From Bugulina stolonifera (lineage: Eukaryota > Bryozoa > Gymnolaemata > Cheilostomatida > Bugulidae), in assembly GCA_935421135.1 (NCBI GenBank), contig OW285192.1, positions 1,717,501-1,781,500 on the forward strand: 64,000 nt of DNA, written 5' to 3'. The notes beneath the pieces were generated by a model, which did no database searches, was not told the DNA's origin, and worked only from the letters and a program-made list of their open reading frames with translations. Positions 48,945 to 61,500 of the stretch are shown here, in pieces. The position numbers and the translations under genes are program-made. Position 1 is the first letter of the stretch. The number at the start of each line of letters is the position of its first letter.

Positions 48945-49688
48945 AAAGGTAAAGATACACTGAACATGAAGGCTATATGGTTAACTTCTTGCAGAAGAAC
49001 AGATCACATAATTACACCATATACATGTGGTTAGGAGTTAGCTGCCCATCTTAGCTGATGATGGCATATTTTGTCTTGCAGCAGTTGTCTCCAATCTTCA
49101 CTGTTATGGGAGAGACTTTGCCAGCATACACGAGAAGCTTCCCTGTTCTTCAGGTTTACCTTACAGTCTCTTATATCAACTCCACGAGTATTCTTAGCTA
49201 ATAGAGAGTACAAAATGAACTTGGGTAGTCTAGTGTTACCTAGTCTATTTACATGACCTGTTTATCAGGGACATCTGCTGGTGAGAATGTCATACATACA
49301 TGTCTATATGCCGATAAGGAGGATGTTTTTATAACATTTTTTTTGATATGAACTGCCACCACTTGATGTTGAGTATTTGCCTGAGGTGTCTGTCTTAGTA
49401 TGGTGGTGTTGCTAGTTTTGATAACCGGATTGCCAGTTTATTAATTTCTGTTATAATACTGTAGAATTAGTCATGGCTCATTCTATCAAATATTGGTTGT
49501 TGTACATCCACCAAACTAATAACCTCCTAGTAGCATTAAAATTCAGTGGTCATTAAAAACACATACATGTCCAATTGTAATGCTAGGAAATCTAGTAAAA
49601 ATGTGAATTCACAAATACATGTGTATAGACTATCTACAAGCTGTTTCAGTCTAAAAAGCTGGAAACTTGGTGTAGCTAGCTCTTAGTT

Positions 49689-50171
49689 TCAATTTCTTGA
49701 GAGAGGATAACTCCCTATACTAAAATAGTGTCTCACCATGTTATATACACTCATCTTATGAGCGGTGACCTTGTATACTACCCAGGATTCTACACAGTAG
49801 AGAAGAGTAGATAGGACAATTTTACTGCAAACTGCACATTTGGTCTTGATAGCTAGATCTTTACATGTATTGTACCACACGCAATCTCTGAGCCTGCCGA
49901 ATGTCTTTGAAGTGTTGGACATGCATATCTCGAATTCAGTGCTAAGTTTGTCATTATTAGTAGCCGTTGAACCCAAATATTTAAACTTGTTCACCATTGC
50001 AAGGTTTTCCTCATTAATCTCTATGCCACTGCTTGCCTCTGAGGAGCCTGGTGGAGCCTGGTAGGGCACCTCGATGTTTTCGTGTTTATCTTTAAACCAA
50101 ACTGCTGTGCAGACTGGGCGAGACAAGATAATGGTTTCCAGAGCATCAGCATGGATGGTCATGGGCCACAT
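49689..50171 (-). pseudogene. LINE reverse-transcriptase C-terminal fragment
   Basis: A 160-codon open frame. It contains KFKYLGSTATNNDKLSTEFE, FGRLRDCVWYN, KTKCAV and VLSTLLYCVESWVVYK, the conserved region just after the reverse transcriptase core of CR1/RTE-like non-LTR elements (normal order KYLGS.. then VL..LLYG.E.W). Catalytic palm motifs and the endonuclease are missing, so it is inactive. It is oriented opposite to the LINE piece in unit II. Confidence 0.8.
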
Positions 50172-50888
50172 AATTTACAAACATACAATGCAAGTTTACG
50201 CACTATGACCTTTGTTGTACTTTTAGCTAAGCTGAACTGAATGATATCGAAAGAATCTGCACTAGGTCTGCTTTGTATTCACACTCCCCATTGAACCTCT
50301 TTGAAAGCATGATTTAGGGCTACAGAAAAATAGAGTGTGAACAAGAGTACAACCCTGTTTCAAGCTGTTCTTTATATTGAACTTGAGTTTAGTCCTTTGA
50401 CTCATTTTATAATTTTAAAGGGCTACAGACAGGGCAGCAAAAGCAAAGAGCAAAGGTAGAATTTGCATTACTTAACTTTATTTCGAGAAAAACTGATTTT
50501 ACTAACACAGAAGCATTCTATCTGTATTTGAATCAGTATGCATATCTGTACGTGTGTCCGTGTCTGTATCCATATCTGTGTATTCTATCTGTAGCTACTC
50601 ACATTCAATAGGGCTCATAAGCAATGACCAAGTGTTGTCATTGTAGGAGTGATCTCCACTTAAATTTACTGATTGTCAACTGTTTAGTTTAAATACATGC
50701 AAATCTACATGTGCACAAGCTGGTAAGGTTAGTCAAGGTTGACCTTCATGCAGTGCGAGTGCGATGTTGTTCTACATGTGCAACGTCCAAATGCATTTAA
50801 ATTATATTTAAAAACAAAACTGTTGATCACACCCATTTAATCCTATTTTATTAAGATCTACTTAAAATCAGACCTATTGGTTTAAGTT

Positions 50889-51010
50889 AACTCTGGTTTC
50901 TCTTCATATCTACGAATAAATCTTTTGCCTTTTACTAAAGATTTCCGTGGAGAGGAACATTACAATGAGTCTATAGACTTATTTTTCACACCCTCTACTT
51001 GAGGGTAATT
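50889..51010 (+). repeat. Hairpin element, copy 8
   Basis: Right-hand copy of unit IV, with TCTACGAAT, TCTTTTGCC and TTTTTCACACC changes. Confidence 0.8.
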
Positions 51011-51456
51011 ATGAAATAGAGATGTGCGAAAATAAAACAGAATAATAAACTTAAGCAGAGACAAGAGATCTTGTTTAGCTCTTTGAGCTGCTCGGAATGC
51101 TATAACAATTTCAAGATTGAAGGTCTGTTGAGATATTGTAATGTTTTTAGGTGTATTTACATACGAGTGCTGATAGGCCACTAGTATGGGAAGGGCTTGG
51201 TAGGTGGTAGAGGCCGGCCAAGTAACCTTCTGCTCATTACATAAAGAGTGAACAGTATTTATATGCTCTTATTGGTATATATATCTGACGTAGGCCGATG
51301 TCGAGCCTACTTAGAGAGCTCAGGACCGACGTAGGTCTTGTAGACTTTATACCCCAGAGGAGCGCAATAAAAGATCTGGTATTCTAGGAGCTTAGGCCCG
51401 ACGCTAGATTCATGTAGAATCCGGGATCGACCTAAGTCGTAGAAGTGGTGTAGAGA

Positions 51457-51721
51457 TATGTGACCCCATCTGTCAGAATCAGACATCGAGAGGTCCATAA
51501 AATTACAGCAAGGCCTATTTTAATCAGCAGATATTTCCTACTTCCAACCATTTCACATGCTTATAAGTAGAAACACCCACCATAAAGATAACAAATTATC
51601 ATTTATCAAAAATTACTTCATGTAAATCATGCATGACTAGTGGCTATAGCCTGTGAAAGTTGAACTTTGCAAAAAGATTTTGCCCCTCCCGATGTCTGAT
51701 TCTGATAGCAGGGGTCACATA
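51457..51721. mobile_element. Inverted-repeat element
   Basis: About 37 bp around GTCAGAATCAGACATCGAG at 51457-51493 face a reverse-complement copy at 51685-51721. The sequence between and to the left is GC-richer and rich in GGCCGA/TCGGCC motifs. Confidence 0.55.
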
Positions 51722-51729
51722 TGCTTAAA

Positions 51730-52095
51730 CAAGGATGGGGATGAACTCGAGCCGTATGGATCTATGGATCTGCTGGTGGAGTTACCCGCCTACAAGAGAA
51801 AGCCGCTATAGGTTTGAGTTAAGAGATGTTGCTTTATTAGAGCGCAATCAACAACTGACTTAATACAGAAAATGTACTGCCTTTTATACTAATTCTATTT
51901 CCGGCCAAAAGAGGCCGATAAGGTATCGGCCGGCCGATAAGGTATCGGGTCCGGAACTGATGCAACAACATGGATGGTTTCGTCCGACGTCGGCCACAAA
52001 AAGGGTCGGCCTTAGCACAAAAAGTGAGTGCTTACAATAATCCGAAACATAAAGTATATAAGTATGAGCCTATTCCAAAGCATCGGCCCTAAGTG
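51730..52095 (-). mobile_element. LTR-like fragment on the minus strand
   Basis: Read on the minus strand there is a TATA-like AGTATAAAAGGC (51890-51879) and 40-50 bp further AATAAA (51837-51832), the usual LTR order. GGCCGATAAGGTATCGG repeats lie upstream. No ends or duplication were found. Confidence 0.4.
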
Positions 52096-52784
52096 ATACT
52101 CATAATATATGGCAAAAGACTCTATTTAATATAATCAGACAAGAGAAGGTAATTGCTAACAGTATGTGGGAAAAACCAAGTTGTAGTTCAAATAGTCTGA
52201 TTGACAGGTAATAATAGTAAGGCACACAAATATAGAAGTTGATTGGATATATAATTGGTACAAGCATGCATGATAATAATGGTATAAGATAAGACACACT
52301 CATGAATGGATATGAATAAGTATGAATGCATATAATGTCAGTATAATTTCAATGTTGTGTGGTTGGCCCAGGGAGGCCATTGCCACGGAGGCTGTTTCAC
52401 CACAATATTTTGCTTTCCTAGTCAATTTTGACAGGAAAGCCAGTTATGATTGTCAATTTATAGTCGCCGTCGGAAATTGGAATTATGCACTAAACCTATG
52501 TGAACAGCATTATGGGTCATTTCTTGGCTAGATTGCTAAGTGCAAGTGCGGCTGTTGATGAAGACTCTTCTGTGAAAGTCATTTATTTGGGGGATCCTTC
52601 AGGTGTGATTGACTGCGCAGAAAAATTGCTGTCTCCACAATCATGGTTGCTTGTTGTTTTGTTAATGCATCCTCTACCTCAACAGTTTGAAATAAACCTG
52701 ATGTAGTATGTGTTCATATAATTATGTAGGATATAATGATGATAGTTGTTCTAAGTAACTACTAATATGCACTTGCACTACCAT

Positions 52785-53171
52785 GAGAGTCATCTCCCCA
52801 TGCATAGTTGATGTTTGCTGGTGAGAATCTCCAGCTTTCCATTTTTAGTGGCGGCGATACTTGCTTACTTGTCTTCAGTGAAGGAGAGCTTATCCATGGT
52901 CATGTCACAGTGGCATGTGTTATTTTTCTAATTAAGTCACTAAATATACATGTACTGAGGTTAAATGTTGATTCTCAATGGCATAAATCACACCCATTTA
53001 ATCTCATGTTACCAAGAACCACGTTAATTCAGAACTGCTGAATTAATTTAACTCTGGTTTCTCTTCATATCTGCGAATAAATCTTTCGCCTTTTACTAAA
53101 GATTTCCGTGGAGAGGAACATTACAATGAGTCTATAGATTTATTTTTGACATCCTCTATTTGAGGGCAATT
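52785..53171 (+). repeat. Dispersed repeat unit V (left part only)
   Basis: Left segment (GAGAGTCATCTCCCCATGCA) with a single hairpin element at 53050-53171. The unit then runs straight into an 11-bp array. Confidence 0.6.
53050..53171 (+). repeat. Hairpin element, copy 9
   Basis: Shows CTGCGAAT, ATAGATTTA, CATCCTCTATTTGAGGGCAA. The last stem is altered on both sides (CCTCTATTTGAGG is still paired). Confidence 0.8.
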
Positions 53172-53643
53172 ATAGAATAGAATAGAATATGAATAGAATA
53201 TGAATAGAATATGAATAGAATATGAATAGAATATGAATAGAATATGAATAGAATATGAATAGAATATGAATAGAATATGAATAGAATATGAATAGAATAT
53301 GAATAGAATATGAATAGAATATGAATAGAATATGAATAGAATATGAATAGAATATGAATAGAATATGAATAGAATATGAATAGAATATGAATAGAATATG
53401 AATAGAATATGAATAGAATATGAATGGAATATGAATGGAATATGAATAGAATATGAATAGAATATGAATAGAATATGAATAGAATATGAATAGAATATGA
53501 ATAGAATATGAATAGAATATGAATAGAATATGAATAGAATATGAATAGAATATGAATAGAATATGAATAGAATATGAATAGAATATGAATAGAATATGAA
53601 TAGAATATGAATAGAATATGAATAGAATATGAATAGAATAGAG
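53172..53643. repeat. 11-bp AGAATATGAAT array, about 42 copies
   Basis: Nearly invariant AGAATATGAAT units with two GG variants near 53424-53440. It directly abuts the end of hairpin element copy 9, as microsatellites do at retroposon tails. Confidence 0.95.
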
Positions 53644-53914
53644 GTATGAAAGTAAAATAATAAGTTTCTGTAACATTTCATTCTTCGCTGTTGTGCTTTT
53701 TTGCGTTTATTTGTAAGCAAAAAGTTGACTTCTTGGTCAAGGCCACCTCAAAAGCTCTCCAACCACTTGCTCCCATGATCTGCCCACTGACAGATAAGGT
53801 GCCATCACACCTAACACTACAACAATTGAAGGGAAGAAACCCAGCAAGAACTATCCCACGTTTTACACTGATGCACACAGAATAGGTTTTATTCTAAATG
53901 TGATGTTGTAATAC

Positions 53915-54730
53915 TGTAATGGTCAGGAAATTTGCCTATACGACTTCATCTCGCCTGATGGACCTTATAACACCTTAAAGTGCCTAGTAGTTGCCACAGC
54001 TCTACTTGTCTGGTCTGGTACATTCTGCACTTAGCTACCTGTTAACCCATACCTACACCGTTATGCATGTTTTGGCCATACATTATTGTAATTACATAAC
54101 ACTTATATACTTACAATGTATAATGTGCATTACTGAGTAATTACATTGTATGTCCTTTTTATACCCATGTAAAGAGGGCCGACCTCTCCGAATTACTTGA
54201 TATTGATTTTGTACATGTATTAGATGAATTTAAGCATCTTTTGTAAAACCCGATTTATTTTAGGTTGGCCATCGGGCTTCCGGCCGCCATATTGTTGCGC
54301 AATTTCTGGACGACACTCTGTCGTCTTTTTATGACACTACATCAGCCTTTTTACCGGAACTTCCTCCGAAAGTTCTTATACTATATAAAGCACATTGTTT
54401 TTATGTTTGTTGTCTCAGTTCATGCTTGGATCTCAATAAAGACACGTCTATGCATATATACAGAGACTTTCACTTTGTGGATAGGTCATTCTAGTTGTCA
54501 AGGTCTTCGACCTTGCCTCCCGAACCACCTTCTAGGTTGGCTCACTCTCTTTCTCAGTATAGTAACCAAGCATCGACTCGGAACCACATGGGTCGTCTTG
54601 AGTAGTTATTTGACTACTAGTACCTGTTGATCTTTCACGTAATGAGAAGGCCTAGCACCACTCATAGGTTCTTCATTTCGGACACGGGAGTCGTCTTAGG
54701 ACGACAGCACAACCCCCAAAAACCATTACA
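53915..54730 (+). mobile_element. Solo LTR, family 1 copy 2
   Basis: Starts TGTAATGGT and ends ACCATTACA. ATAC flanks both sides (53911-53914, 54731-54734). TATA-like box near 54379-54390 and AATAAA at 54435-54440. It shares long similarity with 4094-4760 from the GTTATACCC-like region onward but has a longer, different 5' part. Confidence 0.75.
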
Positions 54731-54886
54731 ATACTAGTACTAAAGTTCCTGGACATAGTTTAGGTGGATGTTGAGTGAATAAAACTATTTTTGAATGGTA
54801 CAAAATTAGCAATTTTAGTGCTATTTAGTGGATTTAAGATATTCTCTTCTATATCTTTAGCCGAGTCGCAGCCCACATGTGGCCGT

Positions 54887-55057
54887 GGCAGGTGATGGCA
54901 GGTGAAGGCAGGTGATGTCAGGTGATGGCAGGTGATGGCAGGTGATGTCAGGTGATGGCAGGTGATGGCAGGTGATGGCAGGTGATGTCAGGTGATGGCA
55001 GGTGATGGCAGGTGATGGCAGGTGATGGCAGGTGATGGCAGGTGATGGCAGGTGATG
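54887..55057. repeat. 10-bp GGTGATGGCA array
   Basis: About 17 units, with GTCA for GGCA at regular intervals. It is in the 3' flank of gene E. Confidence 0.95.
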
Positions 55058-55558
55058 ATGTGGCACCGTAACTACTAGCTGAGGTATTTGGCTCAAAATT
55101 TTCAACTATGTGTGTTGGTTTGTATGTATAAGTACTCATAGCCAGGCTTTGCAGTAGAGCAATTATTGATGTATACATGTAAGCATGGCTTTGGTCATGT
55201 TGAACTAAATGCATCAATGTTTTCTATCTGTGCATGTACGTGAGCATTGTTCATTGCATTTCCTGTTCAGCATCAGATTTGTTTACATGACAGTAAGAGA
55301 TTCAGTTAGATACCAAAGTTACAGCATATACTGTAAAGCACTTCATGACATGTAAAGCATATCAGTATGTAGTGCATTATTTTTAAATGTAGAAAAATTT
55401 GTATTGGATACGTAGAAATTTATTTTTTACGAATATTGCTGTGCCAAGAGTGAAGTCGTTTGAGAATTTAGTAGTAATACTCGCACATGGTTTGTTAAAA
55501 AAATGTATTCTCAGCAAAATTAAATATTTTCAATAGTTTTTTATAGTTTGATTTTATA

Positions 55559-58500
55559 TTATTTTTTAAAAGATGTTTTGAATTTATTAATGATTTTCTT
55601 GCTGGGTGATTGAATTGTAGCATTATCCTTTCTAGCACTACTTTTCTTCTTTGAGTTAACATCATCTGATTTTACTTCTACTTCTTTGTTAGTATGGGCG
55701 GATACTTTAACTGAACTTGCGTCATCTAGAGTTTTTATTTCAGACAACTCAGTTTCTCCAGCACTGGCACATATTTCTTCGATGTTTTCAGCCTTTTCCT
55801 GTTCATGGGTTGATACCTGTGAGACCATGTTCCAGAACTTGCTAGTGATCCCAGCGGCCATTGTTGATACACTTGCTCCTTGTTTCTGCGAGATGGAATA
55901 CGCTCTTGTCCACTCCGACTCATACAGTGCTACAGGTTCTTCTATGGGTGCCTCCTGCTTCGCTGCAGGTAATCTTTCAGATTGTTGTTTTGATTTTGCC
56001 TGCTAATGTTATAATTTTTTCCAGCTAGTATGTAGAGGACATAGGAGTAATTAGCAAAACAAATCATTTTTAGGGAAATTTTTAATCAGACTTTATGAAC
56101 AAGCAAATTGTAGACATGTAGATGTAAAGACAAATTGGTAGAATTTGCGATGTGTGTATATTTTTAGTTTCAGTTTAGCTTATTGAACCAACCTTTTTGG
56201 TTGTTTTTGCAGTTTGTTTTTTTTCACTGTCATTATCTTCCTTGACATTAAAGTACTTCATAAGATCTCTAAAACAATTAAACTTACTATAAACTAACGC
56301 GACTTTCCACCTCTATATAACATACATGTAATTGAATTGTAAAACTACATCAATGCGTCAAATTTCCAGTTATCTTTGTACAATGTGTACATATAATTAT
56401 GGTTTATATTCTGTTGCTAATGCTAGAATAAGTCTTATTATACAAGCATATACATGTACATGTACTTTGATGGTCACCTTTGAACTGCATCATACTTTCA
56501 GTTTGATAATTATTCCTTCCCATGTTTCAATTACAGAAATATTGGTAACCTAAGACTAGTATCATGTCTGTTTAATAATCGTTATATTATAAAGAATATT
56601 GGTATATACATTTTGTACATGTATTATACTAACAGATGAGGCCAGACATGCTCCTGCCGATATGAGTTTACTGCTCCAAAGAAAAGGTATCCAATCAACG
56701 TAAGTCCAAAGGCTGCAAACAACCAACCCCACCAGGGAATTAGACCTGCAACAACAAACTTCACTTGAGTTAAAAATTTGGTCCAACATATCTTTGGCCT
56801 GATTTACATGGCCTACATGCTGCTGGGGCCGCTATTATCATTGCAGTTACATGTATACTTGGCTCATAGGTATGTAAATATATCTCATAAGCCTCATTGT
56901 CGATTTAAGCAATTTCAATGTCTCTTTCGCATATCCAAAGTTGGTATGGTTTGGTGTGGCGTCTCCTTTTAAGCATCTATTGCTAATATAAATGTAATAT
57001 AGCAACTGTTGTCTCACCCAATAGCTTCATAAACCTTGGTCTCTCTTGTGAAGCCCTTGAGTCGGAACTCAAACATCTACCAGATGAATTGCTTGCTCTC
57101 GACTCATCAAGGCATCTGCATGTTCCTATGCTAAATGTCTTTTTCTCAACACATATGGTTTGTCCTTCATCATCCACAACCCAGATACAGTCCAGCTGAT
57201 TTCGGCATATTACTAAAAGGAACCACTGGTAATAACACCTTACTGATTAATATGTTCCATAATGCTATTAGCTATGATACTCTAGCTAAAGGAAAAAGAC
57301 TATTTTTATGTTAAGGCAGCAGTTATTACAGCAAGATAAAACCCTACCTTCTCCAGGAACACATTGCTGAGTTAGCGTATTGATAGTTTTGTCATTTACA
57401 GAAGTAAGAACTGTACCATCTGGACAATAACAGAAGCCAAGTGGATGGCAGACACTGGATGGTATAGTTCTGTCACACAGGGTAGCATCCGCTTCACATC
57501 TTATTTTTGTTGTTATCTGCTCCTCTATGAACTGGTTTTCTGAGCAAAACAAATTTGATCTATACCTGTATTCTAGTAGCAATGACTGTTAGATGCAACG
57601 GCACAGAAATTTTAGTCGAAGCATTGTCTTTTGCTGACTAATTCTAATTCCCTACATTCACCAACCTGTGCAAGTGTGTCCACCCACTCCATCCGGTTCG
57701 CACAGCATCCATTTGTAGACACAGGGGTTAGGGACACACACATCTATAACATTGCAGCAGTAAAATATGGGAGAACAAGAGAAAAGAGGAGCACAAAGTT
57801 TCATTGGGCAAATACTCGTACTTGTACACTGTAATGTCTGCATGTCTGGGTGTGCATTATTTTACAAGTTCATGGAATATCTTATATCACCGAGTTAGTA
57901 GAGGTTTACACCGCACAACATTGAATACAACATTAAATACAAACATAATTTTACAACTTTAGTATAGCATAAAGGATGGTCCATCAGGTGAAGCCAGATT
58001 CTCAAAGATGTCATTTATGATAAGGTAGAGGTTGTTAGGCAACTAATTTACCAACAACAGTGCATGTGGCTCCAGTATATCCGGGTGGGCAGATACAAGA
58101 TGGTGGGTCAGTAGCGTCACTACACGTGCCTCCATGTAGACACTGAAGTCTTCCATCTCCACAGAGCTCTTTTGCGTCTTCACATCTATCTCCAGTATAT
58201 CCAACAGCATTGGTACAGTCACAGGAAATTATGTCATCAGATATACACGTGCCACCATGTTGACACGTTTGATAAGCTGAAACAGGTGAACCCATGTGAT
58301 GAGATACAGTTTAGCAGATGCTAGTGAACCCTGTGTCCATATACTGCAGTATAGTGGTTTTTTGGTTTGCATCACAGCCTCTTGTTGGGTGAATTAAAAT
58401 TTGAGGTTGTTTCATAAATCCAACAGTCTTACAATGCATTCTTTGAAGAAGTATTCGTACAGTTTTAACATGTTTTTGCAAGATTAACCAGACATGTTGA

Positions 58501-61500
58501 GAAAACGATGTAAACTTACATTTGTCACAAACAGTACATTCCTTCCCAAGGCAGAAGGCTTCAGAAAATAACCTGGAGTTTTCTGCAAAAGACTAATCTT
58601 ACAGTAGTGGGTATCCATAGTTTTGCAGAGAAACCCTTGACACTTTTGCCATGAATAGTACTTTAGTTCACTGAAGTAGTAGTTTTTGCTTAGAATAGGC
58701 ATGCAGTGAACTTTATTGCAAGCTGTACGTTACTAATGCCATATCACTACGTTACTAAACATGCTTTTGTGCACCACTAACCTAAACACTGTTGTGTAAC
58801 ATTGACAAGGAATACCAAATGAGTAGCCCACCTGTTTAAAAATTTTCATATCATTTACTATAATATTACCATACTCTTTGAACTGAGGTATTGTGGTAAT
58901 AAGGCCGACCCACATGACACATAGGCCGACCTATGCCAAAGTCGTCAGAGGAGTAGCCTCACCAAAACACGCACATAAACTCTAAATTATACATGTAGCT
59001 TTTAATAGCTAACCTATTTTTATTGCGCAATTAATGGAGCATTAAAGTAACCAGCCTTATAGTCTATGTCTAATTGCCTTGTATGCCTACCATACTTTCC
59101 ATATATTATACATGTATGTTTATTATCTTTATAAGGACTTTTCACAATGGCCGACTCTTTAACACGTAAGGTTGGGTCTCGGCCTTTTGCCGCTATATTG
59201 CTATGCAATTTCCGGGCCTGATGCTACATCCCCCAAACGATGCTATAACGCCCCTTTCACCGGAACTATGCCCTCTCATGGAAGCATGCTCTATGCGCAC
59301 TTAGAATTATTTTCAGTAAGCATTAGTTATAACCTTTTATGAACACCACCAACATACATAGTAGCAAAACCACACTATTGTCTTGATATAAAACTAACCT
59401 AAACACTTCTCTGTAAAGTTGAGGGTATCACTTCCATACACCAACCAGTCTGATACTAGATTATAGTCAGATAATGTCTCATTATATCCTCTATCTGATG
59501 TATCAACTATCTTAATATGTACCAGAGATCTTTGTATGAACCGAGAGTAGAGAGCATTGCGTGGTATCCATCTCCATTCACAGTATATCGGTAGATATTC
59601 TGTAAAACTAATATAATGTTACCTGTAGCTCTACTCTGAACACAAACTATATCAAAGAATTATGTGTTGACTAATCTTCATAGTCAGTACTGTAATTAAA
59701 TGGGCAATGATGTTTCCAGACCTGCAACTGTGGTTTCCTCTATATCAGGATAGAAACCCTCTATGCTGATTGTGTGAGTCTCAGTGACTCTATTTGTAAA
59801 TTGGTCAACTTGTGTTGTATCATGATGTACCATGTTATCCATTTCTTCACAGCCAATATATATCTACTAGAAGAGAATTAGCTAATGCACAAATTTAATT
59901 TATTTCAAGTCTTCAAACACATACAAACGTACATTATATGCAGAAACATAAATAGTTTGATGAGAGTCTGAGAAAATTCTGTAGCTTGCTGGAAGGAGTT
60001 CTGCTAGGGAAGTAGGAGATCTATGACAGAGAGTCAGGAGGCAGAGTAAGAGATTAAAGTGAGAGAAAGGGCTATCTAATACAGTATTATATTGTGGGCG
60101 GAGTATTGTAGTGTGAGAGTTTAGAAACTTATAATGTTATCCAAGTTTGATAAAGAGAGAATCTCAGATCAAGTTGGTTGAATGGTAGAGAAGGTGTCAG
60201 ACAGTTAATAGAGAGGTCAATTAGAGCTACATACATTGTAGGTGCAATGAGGCATGCTGTAAGAGAAAGGAGTACAAAGGAGAGTGGAAGTATGGAAAAA
60301 TTGACAGCTGCTTAATCTAAGTTATACATGTAAGTGTGTGCTGTGAAGTATGTAATTGGTGCAAGAAGAAGAGTATCATGGGAGCGCAGATATAATTAAT
60401 AATAAATGGACTCTCTCAAGGGTAATACTGTTATTTCTCAACCTTGGAGCTGGGTTCTTATCAACTTTTTATTTGGAATGATATGTTACATAATGTATTC
60501 TCTCTATGAACCACATTGTTGTACGCATACATGTATTATATGAGATTATGTCTTACTTACCCTATAAACAACATTGCTGTACATGGGAGGATGTCTTACT
60601 TACCCTATGAACCACATTGTCGTTACTAGAACCACCTGACACTGCTGAACAGTTGATAGATACTCGGGTTCCTTTCACGATTTCAATAGGACTAGTAGCA
60701 TTCATCCCAAATGCTGTCTGCTCACTGGTTGGTGTAGTTATGGTTATGTACAAGTCAGGAACTTCTATATCGTTAAAGAAATATGCGTTTCAACTAAATA
60801 GTAAAAGTGAGTGGTAACTTGTGTTCCATATAAGTTCAGTCATTTTGCTGCAAGAAAGCACTAACCATGTTATGAGAAAACATATGCATTGTATTTTCAA
60901 AATATAGTATAACAGCATGTCTTTTTGAAAGGAACATTTCAGAATTTAAATAATATTAAAATGAAACAATGGTGCATCTCAAACGGCTTTCCTAAGAAGT
61001 TTTTCGAAAGCTTGACCAGATGATTATACCAATAAGTGCCCATGCATGCACTGCAATGTGTGAAAGCTTGGCCAGATGGTTATACCAATAAGTGCCGATG
61101 CATGCACTACGATGTGTGAAAGAAATTCTTAATGAGATTATCACCTCACAACTATCGGAAATTGAACTGAAGTTATTGAATAATATTTTTTGCCATAGCA
61201 GAGTTGATATTTCTCAAATCCAAAACACTTACATGTATATACTTAATGTCAAGGGTAAAATATTACTGGCCAATAATTGATTAACTTTGGATGTGTGCTA
61301 AAACTAAAATGCTGATTGTCAGTTTTTCGCCAACAATGGTTGCTACTATGCTTCAAGCTGTTCAAGTCCAGACAAGTTGAGCATTTTGGAAGCAAGTAAA
61401 TGAGTACTAATTGGATATCTTCTCTTAAGCTTGCAACATCATTTACTTAGCATCAAATTCTAAAAAAACAATTCTTCACCAGAGTCCTTAAAGGAGGTGC

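Larger units (their letters stand above)
48545..51010 (+). repeat. Dispersed repeat unit IV
   Basis: Begins near GGGAGTCATCTCCCGATTTT and carries hairpin elements at 48823-48944 and 50889-51010. A minus-strand LINE fragment (49689-50171) lies inside. Confidence 0.6.

Noticed and set aside
52322..53041. Plus frames of 67-77 codons
   Set aside because: No splice structure, family motif or conservation with the other repeat units; probably chance.
30583..53171. A 33-residue peptide (RINLSPFTKDF...) open in eight of nine hairpin elements, considered as a repeated C-terminal exon
   Set aside because: Changes between copies are mostly non-synonymous, upstream acceptors are missing in copies 3 and 9, and one copy is frameshifted. 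A structured repeat is the simpler view.
53121..53720. Frames of 199 and 168 codons reading HILFIFYSYS repeats
   Set aside because: An 11-bp array without stops; no splice signals or codon variation.
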